64,000 bases of DNA, from NCBI RefSeq assembly GCF_900106645.1, contig NZ_FNMV01000007.1:150275-214274 (forward strand). The letters run 5' to 3'. Below the pieces are notes generated by a model. That model saw only the letters and a program-made list of their open reading frames with translations, was not told the origin of the DNA and did not search any database. Made by a program: the position numbers and the translations under genes. This document shows, piece after piece, positions 11,661 to 19,924 of this stretch; the stretch's first letter is position 1; each line of letters begins with the position of its first letter. Origin of the DNA: Flavobacterium degerlachei (GTDB lineage Bacteria; Bacteroidota; Bacteroidia; Flavobacteriales; Flavobacteriaceae).

Positions 11661-12363
11661 TAAAAACAATCTAGTAGCTGCTGTCTTCTAAATTGATTTT
11701 TAAAGCAGTGATTTAGTACTGTAAAAGATAATCTTTTAAAAATATAAAATTGACACTTGCGTCCGAATTAATCGGAAGCAGGTGTTTTTTATTTCTGCTG
11801 GTAGCAGCGATTCCCTAATTTTATATTTATCAGCCAAGTTATGTTTGGAGTAATCGTTAAATATGTTTTAAAAACAGGTCCGAATAAGCATATTATTTGG
11901 GGATTTTACAATGTCTTCTTCAGCGATTTCAATGATTTTTTAATTTATAATTATCTTTTTTGCAGGTTGTTATATAAAATTGCTGCTGTCGATTTTATCT
12001 ACTACCTTAGATAAGTCATTTACCTTAACATGCATTTAGAAAACCTTCTTTTTAGTACCTTATATATAAAGTACTCCAGTCAGATCAATGGCCAGAGGCA
12101 TCATTTATATTTAATTTCCATCAGTAAGCAAATCAACTATTTACTCACCTAAGAATTATCGTACAAAACAAGTTGTTGATTATGAGGGAAGTAATGATAA
12201 TGATTCTTTAAAATGTAGTTTATCGGATTTATATGTATTTAATCGGTTTTTTTGTTTAATTTTAGAATATGGAAGTTCAAAAATAATTCGTGCTATTAAC
12301 AGCAACGGTAAATTTATTTAAAAACATTCAAACCACTGAATTATCAACCTAAAGAGGGGAATC
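11661..12363. other. Intergenic region between giant secreted protein and pilin-like gene
   Basis: About 700 bases without a convincing gene. It holds the terminator of the preceding gene (11753-11790), a short palindrome (11723-11737, AAAAGATAATCTTTT) and one 57-codon frame (11841-12014) with a hydrophobic, low-complexity translation that I do not regard as a gene. A TATGTTTG match to the -7 consensus lies at 11840-11847, about 500 bases before the next start, so its relevance is doubtful. Confidence 0.5.
11753..11790 (+). terminator. Rho-independent-type terminator after the giant gene
   Basis: A 14-bp stem with one mismatch (left arm ACACTTGCGTCCGA, right arm TCGGAAGCAGGTGT, loop ATTAA) is followed directly by a T run. 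It lies about 90 bases after the stop codon at 11660. Confidence 0.8.
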
Positions 12364-12921
12364 ATGAAAAATCTATTAACTCTTATAATGGTTACTGTGA
12401 CAATAGGTTTTACAGGGAATAGTAAAGCCCAAACTTTATCAACTGTTAATGCTTCAGCAGGTGCAACGATAATAGTTCCAATGACATTAACAGAGCAAAA
12501 TTCATTAAATTTTGGAAGCACAAACAAAAAAATAGGTGTTGCTGGATCAGTTGTGCTTTCTACAACAGATGCATCTCGTGATTTTAATGGAGGTGTTTCT
12601 GGATCCTCAGTTGGCGGCGCTGCTTCCAACGCTGTTTTTAATGTAACAGGAGCTCATGATAGTAGCTATGCGATAACATTACCTACCTCAATTATAGTTA
12701 GGGAGCCAGGCTCTATGTCAATGACTATTAATGAGCTAAAGATTAGATTTAGTGGCGCTGCTCAAGACGTTGCAATTAATGAAGGTAGTAATAGTGTTAG
12801 CAAGATGCTAAATGCTAGTGGAAATGATAGTTTTAGATTGGGAGGAAAGTTAAACATAGGGTCGGAACAACTGGCTGGGATATATTCTGGAACTTATTCG
12901 ATAACTGTTGACTACAATTGA
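12364..12921 (+). CDS. DUF4402-family pilin-like subunit 1
   Basis: 185 residues with a Sec signal peptide (hydrophobic segment, then a likely cut after KAQ near residue 23). The mature protein has the layout of DUF4402 proteins: a short N-terminal strand (TIIVPMTL), a conserved LNFG motif near residue 58, a G-rich VVLST strand, a YAITLP strand and a C-terminal ISVDYN-like end (SITVDYN). There is no cysteine. DUF4402 proteins are small all-beta exported proteins with fimbrial-subunit character and no established biochemical role. Two paralogues (13467-14012 and 14991-15512), a PapD-like chaperone and an usher-like protein follow, so I infer that this is a surface pilus or fibre subunit. It has its own terminator and may be expressed in different amounts from the rest. 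Confidence 0.8.
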   Translation: MKNLLTLIMVTVTIGFTGNSKAQTLSTVNASAGATIIVPMTLTEQNSLNFGSTNKKIGVAGSVVLSTTDASRDFNGGVSGSSVGGAASNAVFNVTGAHDSSYAITLPTSIIVREPGSMSMTINELKIRFSGAAQDVAINEGSNSVSKMLNASGNDSFRLGGKLNIGSEQLAGIYSGTYSITVDYN

Positions 12922-12953
12922 CTGAATAGTAAAATAATCAAAACTAAATAATG

Positions 12954-12977
12954 GCTGTCCTTTGGGATGGCTTTTTT
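12954..12977 (+). terminator. Terminator after pilin-like subunit 1
   Basis: Stem GCTGTCC/GGATGGC with a TTTG loop, including two G-T wobble pairs, followed by six T. It lies 32 bases after the stop codon. Confidence 0.7.
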
Positions 12978-13074
12978 GCTTTTAATAGGAATTAAAAGTA
13001 GTCTATCTATAGTGGGTGAGTAGATTACTCTTTTAGGTATTCTTATTTTTATTTTGATCATCTTATTATATTTC

Positions 13075-13168
13075 AGTTTGGCCAAACTACTTACTTTTTT
13101 CTGTTTTTATGACACTTCTAAATCAATAAATGTACTTCAATTGGAAAGTGATATTTGGTTCCAAATAT
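13075..13168. promoter_or_regulatory. Pair of TTTGG/CCAAA inverted repeats, possible operator
   Basis: AGTTTGGCCAAACT (13075-13088) is a perfect 14-bp palindrome. ATATTTGGTTCCAAATAT (13151-13168) has 8-bp perfect arms around TT. The centres are 78 bases apart and both share the TTTGG/CCAAA core. They lie in the spacer before pilin-like subunit 2, consistent with binding of a dimeric regulator. No regulator gene is adjacent, so the role is inferred. Confidence 0.35.
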
Positions 13169-13466
13169 TAAAAATAAGAAGTCCTCTATAGGTCCAAGGC
13201 TTAATATACAATTACTGACTGAGTTATTCTCTTTTATGAGACTCTGTTATAGTCATATTTTCTTTTTTTTTATAGGCATTTTTTTCTACCTGATTACATC
13301 GAAATACCGTACGAATTTTCATAATTAATGTAATGATTGAGCAGAAGTTGCACTTTAACGGTTTTTTAGGTTAGTTACAGACTTTTTTAGGAGCGATGTG
13401 TAGTTGCATCATATGTTTGCACCAGATTTAAAAACCGATTTACCCAAATCTACTAAAACAAAAAAC

Positions 13467-14012
13467 ATGAAAAAAAACCTACTTACATTAGCAACTATCC
13501 TTACAATTGGATTTTTTACAAATAATGCTATGGCACAAACTAGTGCAGAAGTATCAACAACAACTGCTGGGGCAAAATTAATTAAACCGATGACTCTTGT
13601 TCAAGATTCTCCTTTGCATTTTGGAACTATAAACGTTCTTGCAGGAGCAGGAGGAACTGTAGTGATGAATTCAGATAGTAACTCTCGAACTTTTAGTAGT
13701 GGTGTCGCATCTGGAATAGTTGCTCCTGCACCTACCAATGCAGCATATACTGTAACGGGTACAAAAAATGTAACTTATGCGCTTACTTTACCTACAACTA
13801 TAGTAGTAGCAGAAACTCTTGTACCTGCGAATACGATGACAATTTCTGCTTTAAAAGCAAGATTTAATGGCGAAAGTGTAGATGCTGTTACTAGTACATT
13901 AAGCGCAACAGGAACTGATAGTTTTACAGTTGGTGGGACTTTGACAGTTGCAGCATCTCAAAATGCTGGGATTTATGCTGCTACTTTTAAAGTAAGTGTT
14001 GATTATAACTAG
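13467..14012 (+). CDS. DUF4402-family pilin-like subunit 2
   Basis: 181 residues from the ATG at 13467. The frame could open at 13404, but those 21 extra residues are hydrophilic and would bury the signal peptide, so the later start is preferred. A lysine-rich start, a hydrophobic core and an AMAQ cut site near residue 24 form the signal peptide. The mature protein repeats the plan of subunit 1: a KPMTLV strand, an LHFG motif (LNFG in its paralogues), a GGTVVMN strand, a YALTLP strand, a C-terminal SVDYN and no cysteine. It is clearly paralogous to the 12364-12921 product. It precedes the chaperone gene by about 110 bases, with a strong terminator between, as expected for an abundant major subunit followed by limited read-through into assembly genes. 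The major-subunit role is inferred. Confidence 0.82.
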   Translation: MKKNLLTLATILTIGFFTNNAMAQTSAEVSTTTAGAKLIKPMTLVQDSPLHFGTINVLAGAGGTVVMNSDSNSRTFSSGVASGIVAPAPTNAAYTVTGTKNVTYALTLPTTIVVAETLVPANTMTISALKARFNGESVDAVTSTLSATGTDSFTVGGTLTVAASQNAGIYAATFKVSVDYN

Positions 14013-14027
14013 TATTTAATTTGATAT

Positions 14028-14070
14028 AGGGAAAAGGGGAAAGATAACTTATAGTCTTTTCCCTTTTTTT
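14028..14070 (+). terminator. Terminator or attenuator between pilin-like subunit 2 and chaperone
   Basis: AGGGAAAAG (14028-14036) pairs with CTTTTCCCT (14056-14064), followed by a T run. An overlapping GGGGAAAGA arm can pair with the same 3' arm. Because the chaperone gene starts 55 bases further on, this may act as a partial terminator. Confidence 0.7.
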
Positions 14071-14085
14071 ATTGGCATAATGGTT

Positions 14086-14093
14086 TATTTTTG
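14086..14093 (+). promoter_or_regulatory. Possible -7 promoter element before chaperone gene
   Basis: TATTTTTG matches the Bacteroidota -7 consensus TAnnTTTG and lies 31 bases before the chaperone ATG. A well-spaced -33 TTTG is not evident. Confidence 0.35.
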
Positions 14094-14124
14094 CCTAGTA
14101 CGATCAAATTAAAAAAAGAATATA

Positions 14125-14946
14125 ATGAAAAAGCTGCTGTTATTTATCGCCATTATAGTTTTCACTATTAAAGCTGAAGCTCAAGGTGACTTACTAGTTA
14201 CACCCAGCCGGGTTGTATTTGAAGGCAATAAGCAGAAAGAAATACTTAATCTGGTAAACATGGGAAGCGAAACGACCACCTATTCAGTATCTTTCGTTCA
14301 GAAAAGTATGAAAGAAGATGGTAGTTTTGTAGATATTATTGAAGCTGAATCGGGGCAACAATTTGCAGATCCGTATCTGCGTATCTTCCCAAGGCAGGTA
14401 ACATTAGCGCCAAATGAAGCACAAACTATTGTGGTACAATATAGACGTAAAGCAGATATGCAGTCAGGAGAGTACCGTTCGCATTTGTTCTTTAGATCCG
14501 AAAAAGATTATACAGCACTTGGAGATAAAACTGCAGCCAAAGATGCTAAAAGTTTAAGTGTTCAGCTGATTCCTATTTTTGGGATGAGTATTCCCGTAAT
14601 TATCCGAACAGGCCAAACTGACGTATCAGCAATGCTAAGTGATTTGAAACTTGATGTACAGGATAAAGAGGTACATAATTTTAGTTTTACCATTAATAGA
14701 ACGGGCAATATTTCATTGTATGGTGATATCAAAGTAGAATTTTCCCCTGAAAAAGGCAAACGGTTTGACATTGCTGCTATTAATGGAGTGGGAGTTTACA
14801 CTAGCATAGATAAACGGAGCATAAGAGTACAATTAGATGCTGCGACAATGAAGTTGTTAAAAAAGGGTACATTGAAAGTGACTTACAATAGTAATGGTGA
14901 TGGTAAATCTGTAGTCTATGCTACCAGTGATTTGGTAATTGAATAG
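14125..14946 (+). CDS. PapD-like periplasmic pilus chaperone
   Basis: 273 residues with an N-terminal signal peptide (cut near EAQ, residue 20). Two Ig-like halves are visible. The first (about 22-130) carries the PapD-type pattern: an LVTPSRVVFEGN strand, an L-N-L-V-N strand, RIFPRQVTLAPNEAQ near residues 89-103, then VQYRRK and GEYRSHLFF. The second (about 150-270) begins with the P-V-I-I-R-T segment and ends in a beta-rich VVYATSDLVIE. In known systems such chaperones bind subunits by donor-strand complementation and hand them to an outer-membrane usher. The neighbours fit this role: DUF4402 subunits on both sides and an usher-like gene after 15516. The length (about 250 mature residues) is slightly above the classical family. 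Family assignment is good; partner specificity is inferred. Confidence 0.82.
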   Translation: MKKLLLFIAIIVFTIKAEAQGDLLVTPSRVVFEGNKQKEILNLVNMGSETTTYSVSFVQKSMKEDGSFVDIIEAESGQQFADPYLRIFPRQVTLAPNEAQTIVVQYRRKADMQSGEYRSHLFFRSEKDYTALGDKTAAKDAKSLSVQLIPIFGMSIPVIIRTGQTDVSAMLSDLKLDVQDKEVHNFSFTINRTGNISLYGDIKVEFSPEKGKRFDIAAINGVGVYTSIDKRSIRVQLDAATMKLLKKGTLKVTYNSNGDGKSVVYATSDLVIE

Positions 14947-14990
14947 TGAAAACAAGACAATTTTCTTATAATGAGTATTTATAAAATTGA

Positions 14991-15512
14991 TTGATATTGA
15001 AAATAATAAACTCAAAAACAGCATTCTGTAAACTAAGGTTAATCGTTAGCGCACTACTGTTTTGTGCAGGTTATTCTTATGGTCAACCGTCGTTACCGCC
15101 ACGATTTATAGAGGTTAATGCAATCCAAAATCTTAACTTTGGATCTTTTGTTCTTACTGGTAGTGCGGGAGGCAGTGTCTTGTTAGGATATAATGGAATT
15201 AGAAGTAGTACGGGAAGTATTGCACTATTGGGGAATGACTCTCAGCCTGCTATTTTTGAAGTTAAACTACTTCAAGGAAGGAATGTAAAAATAGATTTTA
15301 CAGGTACTTATACGTTAACAGGTAGTAATGGAGGCTCTCTTGTGCTAACAATTGACACTACTGAAAAAGGAAATACGGGTACTTTTTTTCCCACAGATAA
15401 TAATCGTGCGTTTACAACTAATTTAAGTGTTGGCGGTAAACTTGATATTCCAGGCAATTCAATTCCAGGCACTTATATCGGTACTTTTAATATTACCTTT
15501 AATCAGGAATAG
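14991..15512 (+). CDS. DUF4402-like pilin subunit 3, probable TTG start
   Basis: 173 residues when started at the TTG at 14991. An ATG at 14971 runs into a stop after seven codons, and no in-frame ATG precedes the signal peptide, so a TTG (14991, or 14997) seems to be used. The hydrophobic signal segment is followed by a likely cut after YSYGQ (about residue 32). The mature protein shows the family landmarks LNFGSF, GGSVLLGY, a long central strand pair and a C-terminal GTFNITF. It is more divergent than subunits 1 and 2. It sits between chaperone and usher, only three bases before the usher start, and a weak start codon would keep expression low. A minor, tip or initiating subunit is a reasonable inference. 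Confidence 0.7.
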   Translation: MILKIINSKTAFCKLRLIVSALLFCAGYSYGQPSLPPRFIEVNAIQNLNFGSFVLTGSAGGSVLLGYNGIRSSTGSIALLGNDSQPAIFEVKLLQGRNVKIDFTGTYTLTGSNGGSLVLTIDTTEKGNTGTFFPTDNNRAFTTNLSVGGKLDIPGNSIPGTYIGTFNITFNQE

Positions 15513-15515
15513 GAA

Positions 15516-18167
15516 ATGATGAAAAATAAATTTAGTGTTGGTTATTCCGCATTTCGTAGGTTTATTATGATTATTCCGATATTTTTTGTGGTTAAAATCT
15601 TATTTATTTTTATGCTAGTAAGCTCTTTTAGTACTTATGAGGAAAAGTTTGGGAGTACTGTTATAAAAATGAAATCAATTGATCCAGATCCAGTCGCCTA
15701 TGATTTGTTTCCTGTTAATGTAATTATTGAAGGAGTGGGGAGTTTTGATTTAGACGTTTTATATACTGAAAATGACCTATTGTTTATTAATATCGAAGAT
15801 TTATTCAGAGCCCTAAAAGTTCCATGTACTGATGGAGTGAAGGGAATTAGTGTTGAAGGATTTATTGGAAACGCGTACCAGCCATATTCTATTGATTTTG
15901 CAAAAGGCATCATAAAAGTAGGTGATCGAACAATTAGAACCGATGATAAATTACTAAAGGAATCAGGGATTTTATATATGGAATCCTCACTTTTTGCAAA
16001 AGCGTTCGGGATTATATTGGATTTCAATTACAGATCTCTTACCATAAAACTAAAAGCTGATTTTGAGTTGCCTGTAGTAAAACAGATGCGACTTGAGAAA
16101 ATCCGATCAAATATTGCAGATATAAAAGGTGAAGTTGTGGTAGATACCCTCATTAGTCGGGACTATCATTTATTTAAGTTCGGTACACTAGATTGGTCTG
16201 CTTCCTCATTTCAAAACTGGAAATCTGCAGCAAATAATGCATTTGGCTTAAGTTTAGGTACAGAATTGCTCTATGGAGAAGCTAACATATCGATGAATTA
16301 TTTCAGTCAATACAAATTTGATGACCGCCAATTGCAATACCGTTGGAACTGGGTAGACAATGATAAAACCCTTATAAAGCAAGCCCAAGTGGGTAAAATC
16401 AGCGTTCCACTGATTTCCTTTATAAATGCACCGTTAGTTGGTGCCAGCATTCGAAATTCACCTACTACAGTTCGAAAAGCAAAAGGGAGCTATATTATCA
16501 ACGAAATTGCGGAACCCAATTGGACGGTGGAGTTGTATATAAATAATGTTCTGGTTGATTTCACGACGGCCGATGCTTCGGGTGCTTTTAGATTTAATGT
16601 GCCTATTGTTTACGGGTTCACCACTTTAAAATTAAAGTATTATGGTCCTACTGGCGAGGAACGTACGGAGGAACGGGAGATGAATGTGCCCTATACTGTA
16701 ATGGCTACTAATGAATTTGAATATGGATTATCTGCAGGTATAGTGCAGGATGGTGATGGAAGCCGGTTTGGTAAAGGAGAATTTAACTATGGTGTCAATA
16801 GGATTTTAACTGTTGGTGGTGGTATAGAGTATCTGTCTTCGCTGCCTAGTGATGGATTTATTCCTTATGCCACTGCTACACTACAGCCTTTTAGTAGGCT
16901 GATCTTAAACGGGGAGTATGTGCATGGCGTAAGGTCTAAGGGGGTGTTGAATTACTATATTACTAAGGAAATATTGTTGGAGCTTGATTATGCTAAATAT
17001 GTTGAAGGGCAAAAAGTGACCATATTTAATTCTAACGAGGAACGGAAAGCCAAGTTGTCAATTCCATTACGTTATAAAAAGATAAATGGTTTTTTTAGAT
17101 TGGATTACTCTCAATTGGTTTATAGTGCATTTAGTTATAACTATGCCACTGCGATGTTTTCGGTCTATTATAAACAATTTAGTACCAATGCATCAACACA
17201 AATCAATTGGGTCAGTGAAAAAGATCCTTTTATTACAAACGACTTAGTATTGGGTTACAGGCTTAAGAATAATTATGTCATACGATCGTCAGTACGATAT
17301 AATGCTAGTAGCTCTTCGTTTATTTCTTATACCACAGAGTTGGAGAAAAGAATAGCAAAAGGTTATTTATCAGCTTCTTTTCAAAAAAATATAATTTCAG
17401 ATGATTATTATATTAATCTGGGCTGCAAATATGATTTTTCGTTTGCAAGAACAGCTGTCTCAGGATCACAAAGCAAATTCAATAGCGGTACTTCAATAAG
17501 TGCGCAAGGGAGCTTGGCTTTTGGAGCAGGAAACGGCTACATTCATAGTAACAATAATTCTTCTGTGGGTAAAGGTGGCATAGTACTATATCCATTTCTG
17601 GATTTAAATCATAACGGTATTTTTGATAAAGAGGAACATTTGGTCAAATTAAGTGTGGCTCGCGCTAATGGGGCAAAAACCATTATTAGTGAAAAAGATT
17701 CCATAGTACGTATTCCGAACCTGAATTCATTTACCGACTATGTTTTAGAGTTTAATGACAGTGATTTAAGTAATATCGCCTGGCGTTTTAAACATAATAC
17801 TTACAAAGTTTTGGTAGACCCAAACCAGTTCATGCGTATTGATGTGCCTATTCTTGCCATGGGAGAAATAAGTGGGATGGCTTATATGGAAAAAGAAAAT
17901 GAACTCAAAGGGATAGGCCGGATATTGATAAAAATATACGAGAAAAACAGTGATAAAGTCGTAGTAGAAACACTTTCAGAATATGATGGGTACATATACA
18001 AACTGGGGCTTAAACCGGGGGAATATAGGGCCTGTGTAGATCCAGAACAGTTGAGTAATCTTAATTTTATTGCAGAACCTGCTTGCAGATACTTCACGAT
18101 AAAGACATCTGAAGAAGGTGATATCGTTGATGGAATTGATTTTATACTGAAGAAAAATAAAGAATAG
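15516..18167 (+). CDS. Usher-like outer-membrane assembly protein
   Basis: 883 residues. A GGAA box just before the ATG supports the start, which overlaps the end region of the preceding gene closely. The N-terminus has an unusually long hydrophobic export segment (about residues 15-37). Residues 55-190 form an alpha/beta N-terminal region ending in KADFELPVVKQMR-like sequence. Around 335-375 is a segment resembling the plug/middle domain of fimbrial ushers (VELYINNVLVDF, then DASGAFRF and LKLKYYGPTGEER). From about 390 to 680, alternating aromatic beta strands predict a barrel. A DLNHNGIFDKEE motif near 696 looks like a calcium-binding loop opening a C-terminal beta-sandwich region. Size and architecture fit an usher of the CS1/alternative chaperone-usher type. 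With the upstream chaperone and subunits it would form the secretion and assembly pore. The usher assignment rests on motifs and context. Confidence 0.7.
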   Translation: MMKNKFSVGYSAFRRFIMIIPIFFVVKILFIFMLVSSFSTYEEKFGSTVIKMKSIDPDPVAYDLFPVNVIIEGVGSFDLDVLYTENDLLFINIEDLFRALKVPCTDGVKGISVEGFIGNAYQPYSIDFAKGIIKVGDRTIRTDDKLLKESGILYMESSLFAKAFGIILDFNYRSLTIKLKADFELPVVKQMRLEKIRSNIADIKGEVVVDTLISRDYHLFKFGTLDWSASSFQNWKSAANNAFGLSLGTELLYGEANISMNYFSQYKFDDRQLQYRWNWVDNDKTLIKQAQVGKISVPLISFINAPLVGASIRNSPTTVRKAKGSYIINEIAEPNWTVELYINNVLVDFTTADASGAFRFNVPIVYGFTTLKLKYYGPTGEERTEEREMNVPYTVMATNEFEYGLSAGIVQDGDGSRFGKGEFNYGVNRILTVGGGIEYLSSLPSDGFIPYATATLQPFSRLILNGEYVHGVRSKGVLNYYITKEILLELDYAKYVEGQKVTIFNSNEERKAKLSIPLRYKKINGFFRLDYSQLVYSAFSYNYATAMFSVYYKQFSTNASTQINWVSEKDPFITNDLVLGYRLKNNYVIRSSVRYNASSSSFISYTTELEKRIAKGYLSASFQKNIISDDYYINLGCKYDFSFARTAVSGSQSKFNSGTSISAQGSLAFGAGNGYIHSNNNSSVGKGGIVLYPFLDLNHNGIFDKEEHLVKLSVARANGAKTIISEKDSIVRIPNLNSFTDYVLEFNDSDLSNIAWRFKHNTYKVLVDPNQFMRIDVPILAMGEISGMAYMEKENELKGIGRILIKIYEKNSDKVVVETLSEYDGYIYKLGLKPGEYRACVDPEQLSNLNFIAEPACRYFTIKTSEEGDIVDGIDFILKKNKE

Positions 18168-18233
18168 CTCTGAAAAAGTTGAAGGATATTTGTTAGATTC
18201 ATCAGGTTCCCATTTACTTTAGTGGCATAAAAT

Positions 18234-18272
18234 AAAACAGCCTTTAATCCACTTGGGATTAAAGACTGTTTT
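18234..18272. terminator. Bidirectional terminator between usher and porin genes
   Basis: AAAACAGCCTTTAATCC pairs with GGATTAAAG-A-CTGTTTT around an ACTTG loop, with one bulge-like position. T-rich sequence lies on both sides, serving the convergent genes ending at 18167 (+) and 18331 (-). Confidence 0.85.
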
Positions 18273-18330
18273 GTTTTAAATAGCTTTCATAAGTAAGCCT
18301 TTATTTCTCATGAAAGTGATTTATCTGGCT

Positions 18331-19494
18331 TTAAAAATAGTATCCAATATTCATATTGAAACGTACTTCCCATTTTTCATTTGCAGGTGCGTCTGCAAGG
18401 CCATTTGTCCATTGCCCACCTAACCAAGGTTGGTTTTTACCCGCCGCTGCATCAAAGTAAGTATATACGTTTCCTGCAGAAACTAGAACTCCAGTGACGT
18501 TCATGATAGTGTCTTCAAAATCAGAATTTACTTTTTCTAAATAACCGTAATCATTATAGAACTGTAATGAAGATACTGGTCCCCATTTTACAGGTACAGT
18601 ATATGAAACCCCTAAAGTATAAGTCTGTCCTGCTGCTGCAGTAAGGTAAGGCGCTCCGTAAGCAGTCATTGCAATTACTTGTTTGTTGTCTGCTGCGGGA
18701 CCTTTTGGTGATTTTTTATACTTTGTAACTTGTGCTTTAACACCAAAGCGTTTGTACTTTAATTGGTAATGAAGTGCTGCGGCATAATGGGATCCCATTT
18801 CCTCAGTGTCTAAATTGTAAAGTCCACCAAATTGAGCTGATCCACCTATTTTATGATTGATGCTATCATTTCCTATTACATAATTCAGTTGACCATTAAC
18901 TTGATTTACCTCTTTATTACGTAAATCTAAAATTCCATCACCATCTAAATCTATCGAAGCTACATCATAGGAATATCTGCTGTTTGATACATCAGAATTA
19001 TTACCAAAGTTTAATTCTTCAGCATTTTTGAAAAACGCTACGGCATAGCTCCATTTTTTGTCTGTATGGGTAAACTTAACTCCCATATCATGATCATCTT
19101 CCAAACCAACATAGTAGTTTAAACTAAAAAACCAGTTATTCGAATTATAAGTTGTGATACCAAAAGGTACTTGTGTAAGTCCTACTTGAATTTCGTTTTT
19201 AGAATCGAAATCATAGGCTAACCAACCTTGTTTTAACATTCCTCCACCAAAACCTTCTGAATAAAGACGATATTCAGCATTCAGTTTTATTCCTTTGTAT
19301 TTGGCTTTAGCATTAACACGGAATACATCGTAGCCAAAGTCACCTCCGCGTTTCTTTTGACCTTCTTTCCAAGAAGATAGATTGTAATTGAAACGTAAAG
19401 CTCCACCTATTTCGACTTTTGGTTTGTCTTGGGCATAAATAGCTCCGGTTGATAATAGCATTAAGCCAATTATCAAAGTAATTTTTGAAAACAT
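18331..19494 (-). CDS. OprO/OprP-like outer-membrane porin
   Basis: 387 residues with a signal peptide (cut after YAQ, residue 22). The mature protein consists of alternating amphipathic strands with many aromatic residues and ends in GYYF, as expected for a 16-strand-type porin. The patterns EIGGALRFNYN at the N-terminus, the K-G-W-L-A-Y-D-F segment and VGLTQVPFG resemble the phosphate-selective porin O/P family. Bacteroidota members often have other or unknown substrates. A DLDGDGILD loop near residue 180 may bind calcium. No transporter or phosphate regulator is adjacent, so the substrate cannot be inferred. It is transcribed from its own promoter (19648-19663), with a leader of about 150 bases. 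Confidence 0.8.
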   Translation of the reverse strand: MFSKITLIIGLMLLSTGAIYAQDKPKVEIGGALRFNYNLSSWKEGQKKRGGDFGYDVFRVNAKAKYKGIKLNAEYRLYSEGFGGGMLKQGWLAYDFDSKNEIQVGLTQVPFGITTYNSNNWFFSLNYYVGLEDDHDMGVKFTHTDKKWSYAVAFFKNAEELNFGNNSDVSNSRYSYDVASIDLDGDGILDLRNKEVNQVNGQLNYVIGNDSINHKIGGSAQFGGLYNLDTEEMGSHYAAALHYQLKYKRFGVKAQVTKYKKSPKGPAADNKQVIAMTAYGAPYLTAAAGQTYTLGVSYTVPVKWGPVSSLQFYNDYGYLEKVNSDFEDTIMNVTGVLVSAGNVYTYFDAAAGKNQPWLGGQWTNGLADAPANEKWEVRFNMNIGYYF

Positions 19495-19647
19495 AAAGTG
19501 TTTATTGTAATTAAAAAAATAATAGAATACGAGAGAAAAACGTTTCTTTAAGATGAAATTCGCTTCTTAGTCAAGAAACTTAGTAAGGAAGAAATGTGTG
19601 TGAATTCACTTTTTAAGTGTAGTAGTATGTTTTTTATTTGCATGCTG

Positions 19648-19663
19648 CAAAGGTACAAAATTA
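19648..19663 (-). promoter_or_regulatory. Tandem -7 elements for the porin gene
   Basis: Read on the minus strand, TAATTTTG is followed at once by TACCTTTG and then GCA. Both match TAnnTTTG, and the TACCTTTGCA form is the typical flavobacterial version. No obvious -33 TTTG. Confidence 0.55.
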
Positions 19664-19818
19664 AACGGAAAAGCCTATGTTTTAGCGGTTAGTCTTGTTT
19701 TATGTTTTTTTATTGGTTAAAATCTGATGTTTCAAGACCTTAAATTCCGTTAATTAGAATCACTTTTTTTAGAAAGAATTGGGGTGTATTTACATGCGTT
19801 TTTTTATTATCAAAAGTG

Positions 19819-19826
19819 TATTTTTG
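19819..19826 (+). promoter_or_regulatory. Possible -7 element for the DUF2064 gene
   Basis: TATTTTTG matches TAnnTTTG about 100 bases before the ATG at 19925. The -33 element is not clear. Confidence 0.35.
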
Positions 19827-19924
19827 GAAGATAAAATGGTCTTGATTCTTAAAAGGAATATATAATAGTTAAAAATAAACGGCAGCTATCGTCAGGAATA
19901 GCATTTCTATTCGTCATATAATAT

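Larger units (their letters stand above)
12922..13466. other. Long spacer between pilin-like subunits 1 and 2
   Basis: About 545 bases without a convincing gene. It contains the hairpin terminator of the first subunit gene and two inverted repeats sharing a TTTGG/CCAAA core (13075-13088 and 13151-13168). The size suggests independent regulation of subunit 2. No TAnnTTTG match was found close to the downstream start. Confidence 0.5.
19495..19924. other. Divergent promoter region, porin and DUF2064 gene
   Basis: 430 bases between divergently transcribed genes. It contains -7-like elements for both directions (19648-19663 minus; 19819-19826 plus). No gene is seen. Confidence 0.5.

Noticed and set aside
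11841..12014. 57-codon open frame in the intergenic region
   Set aside because: Low-complexity aromatic and hydrophobic composition, no ribosome binding site, AT-rich DNA; likely chance.
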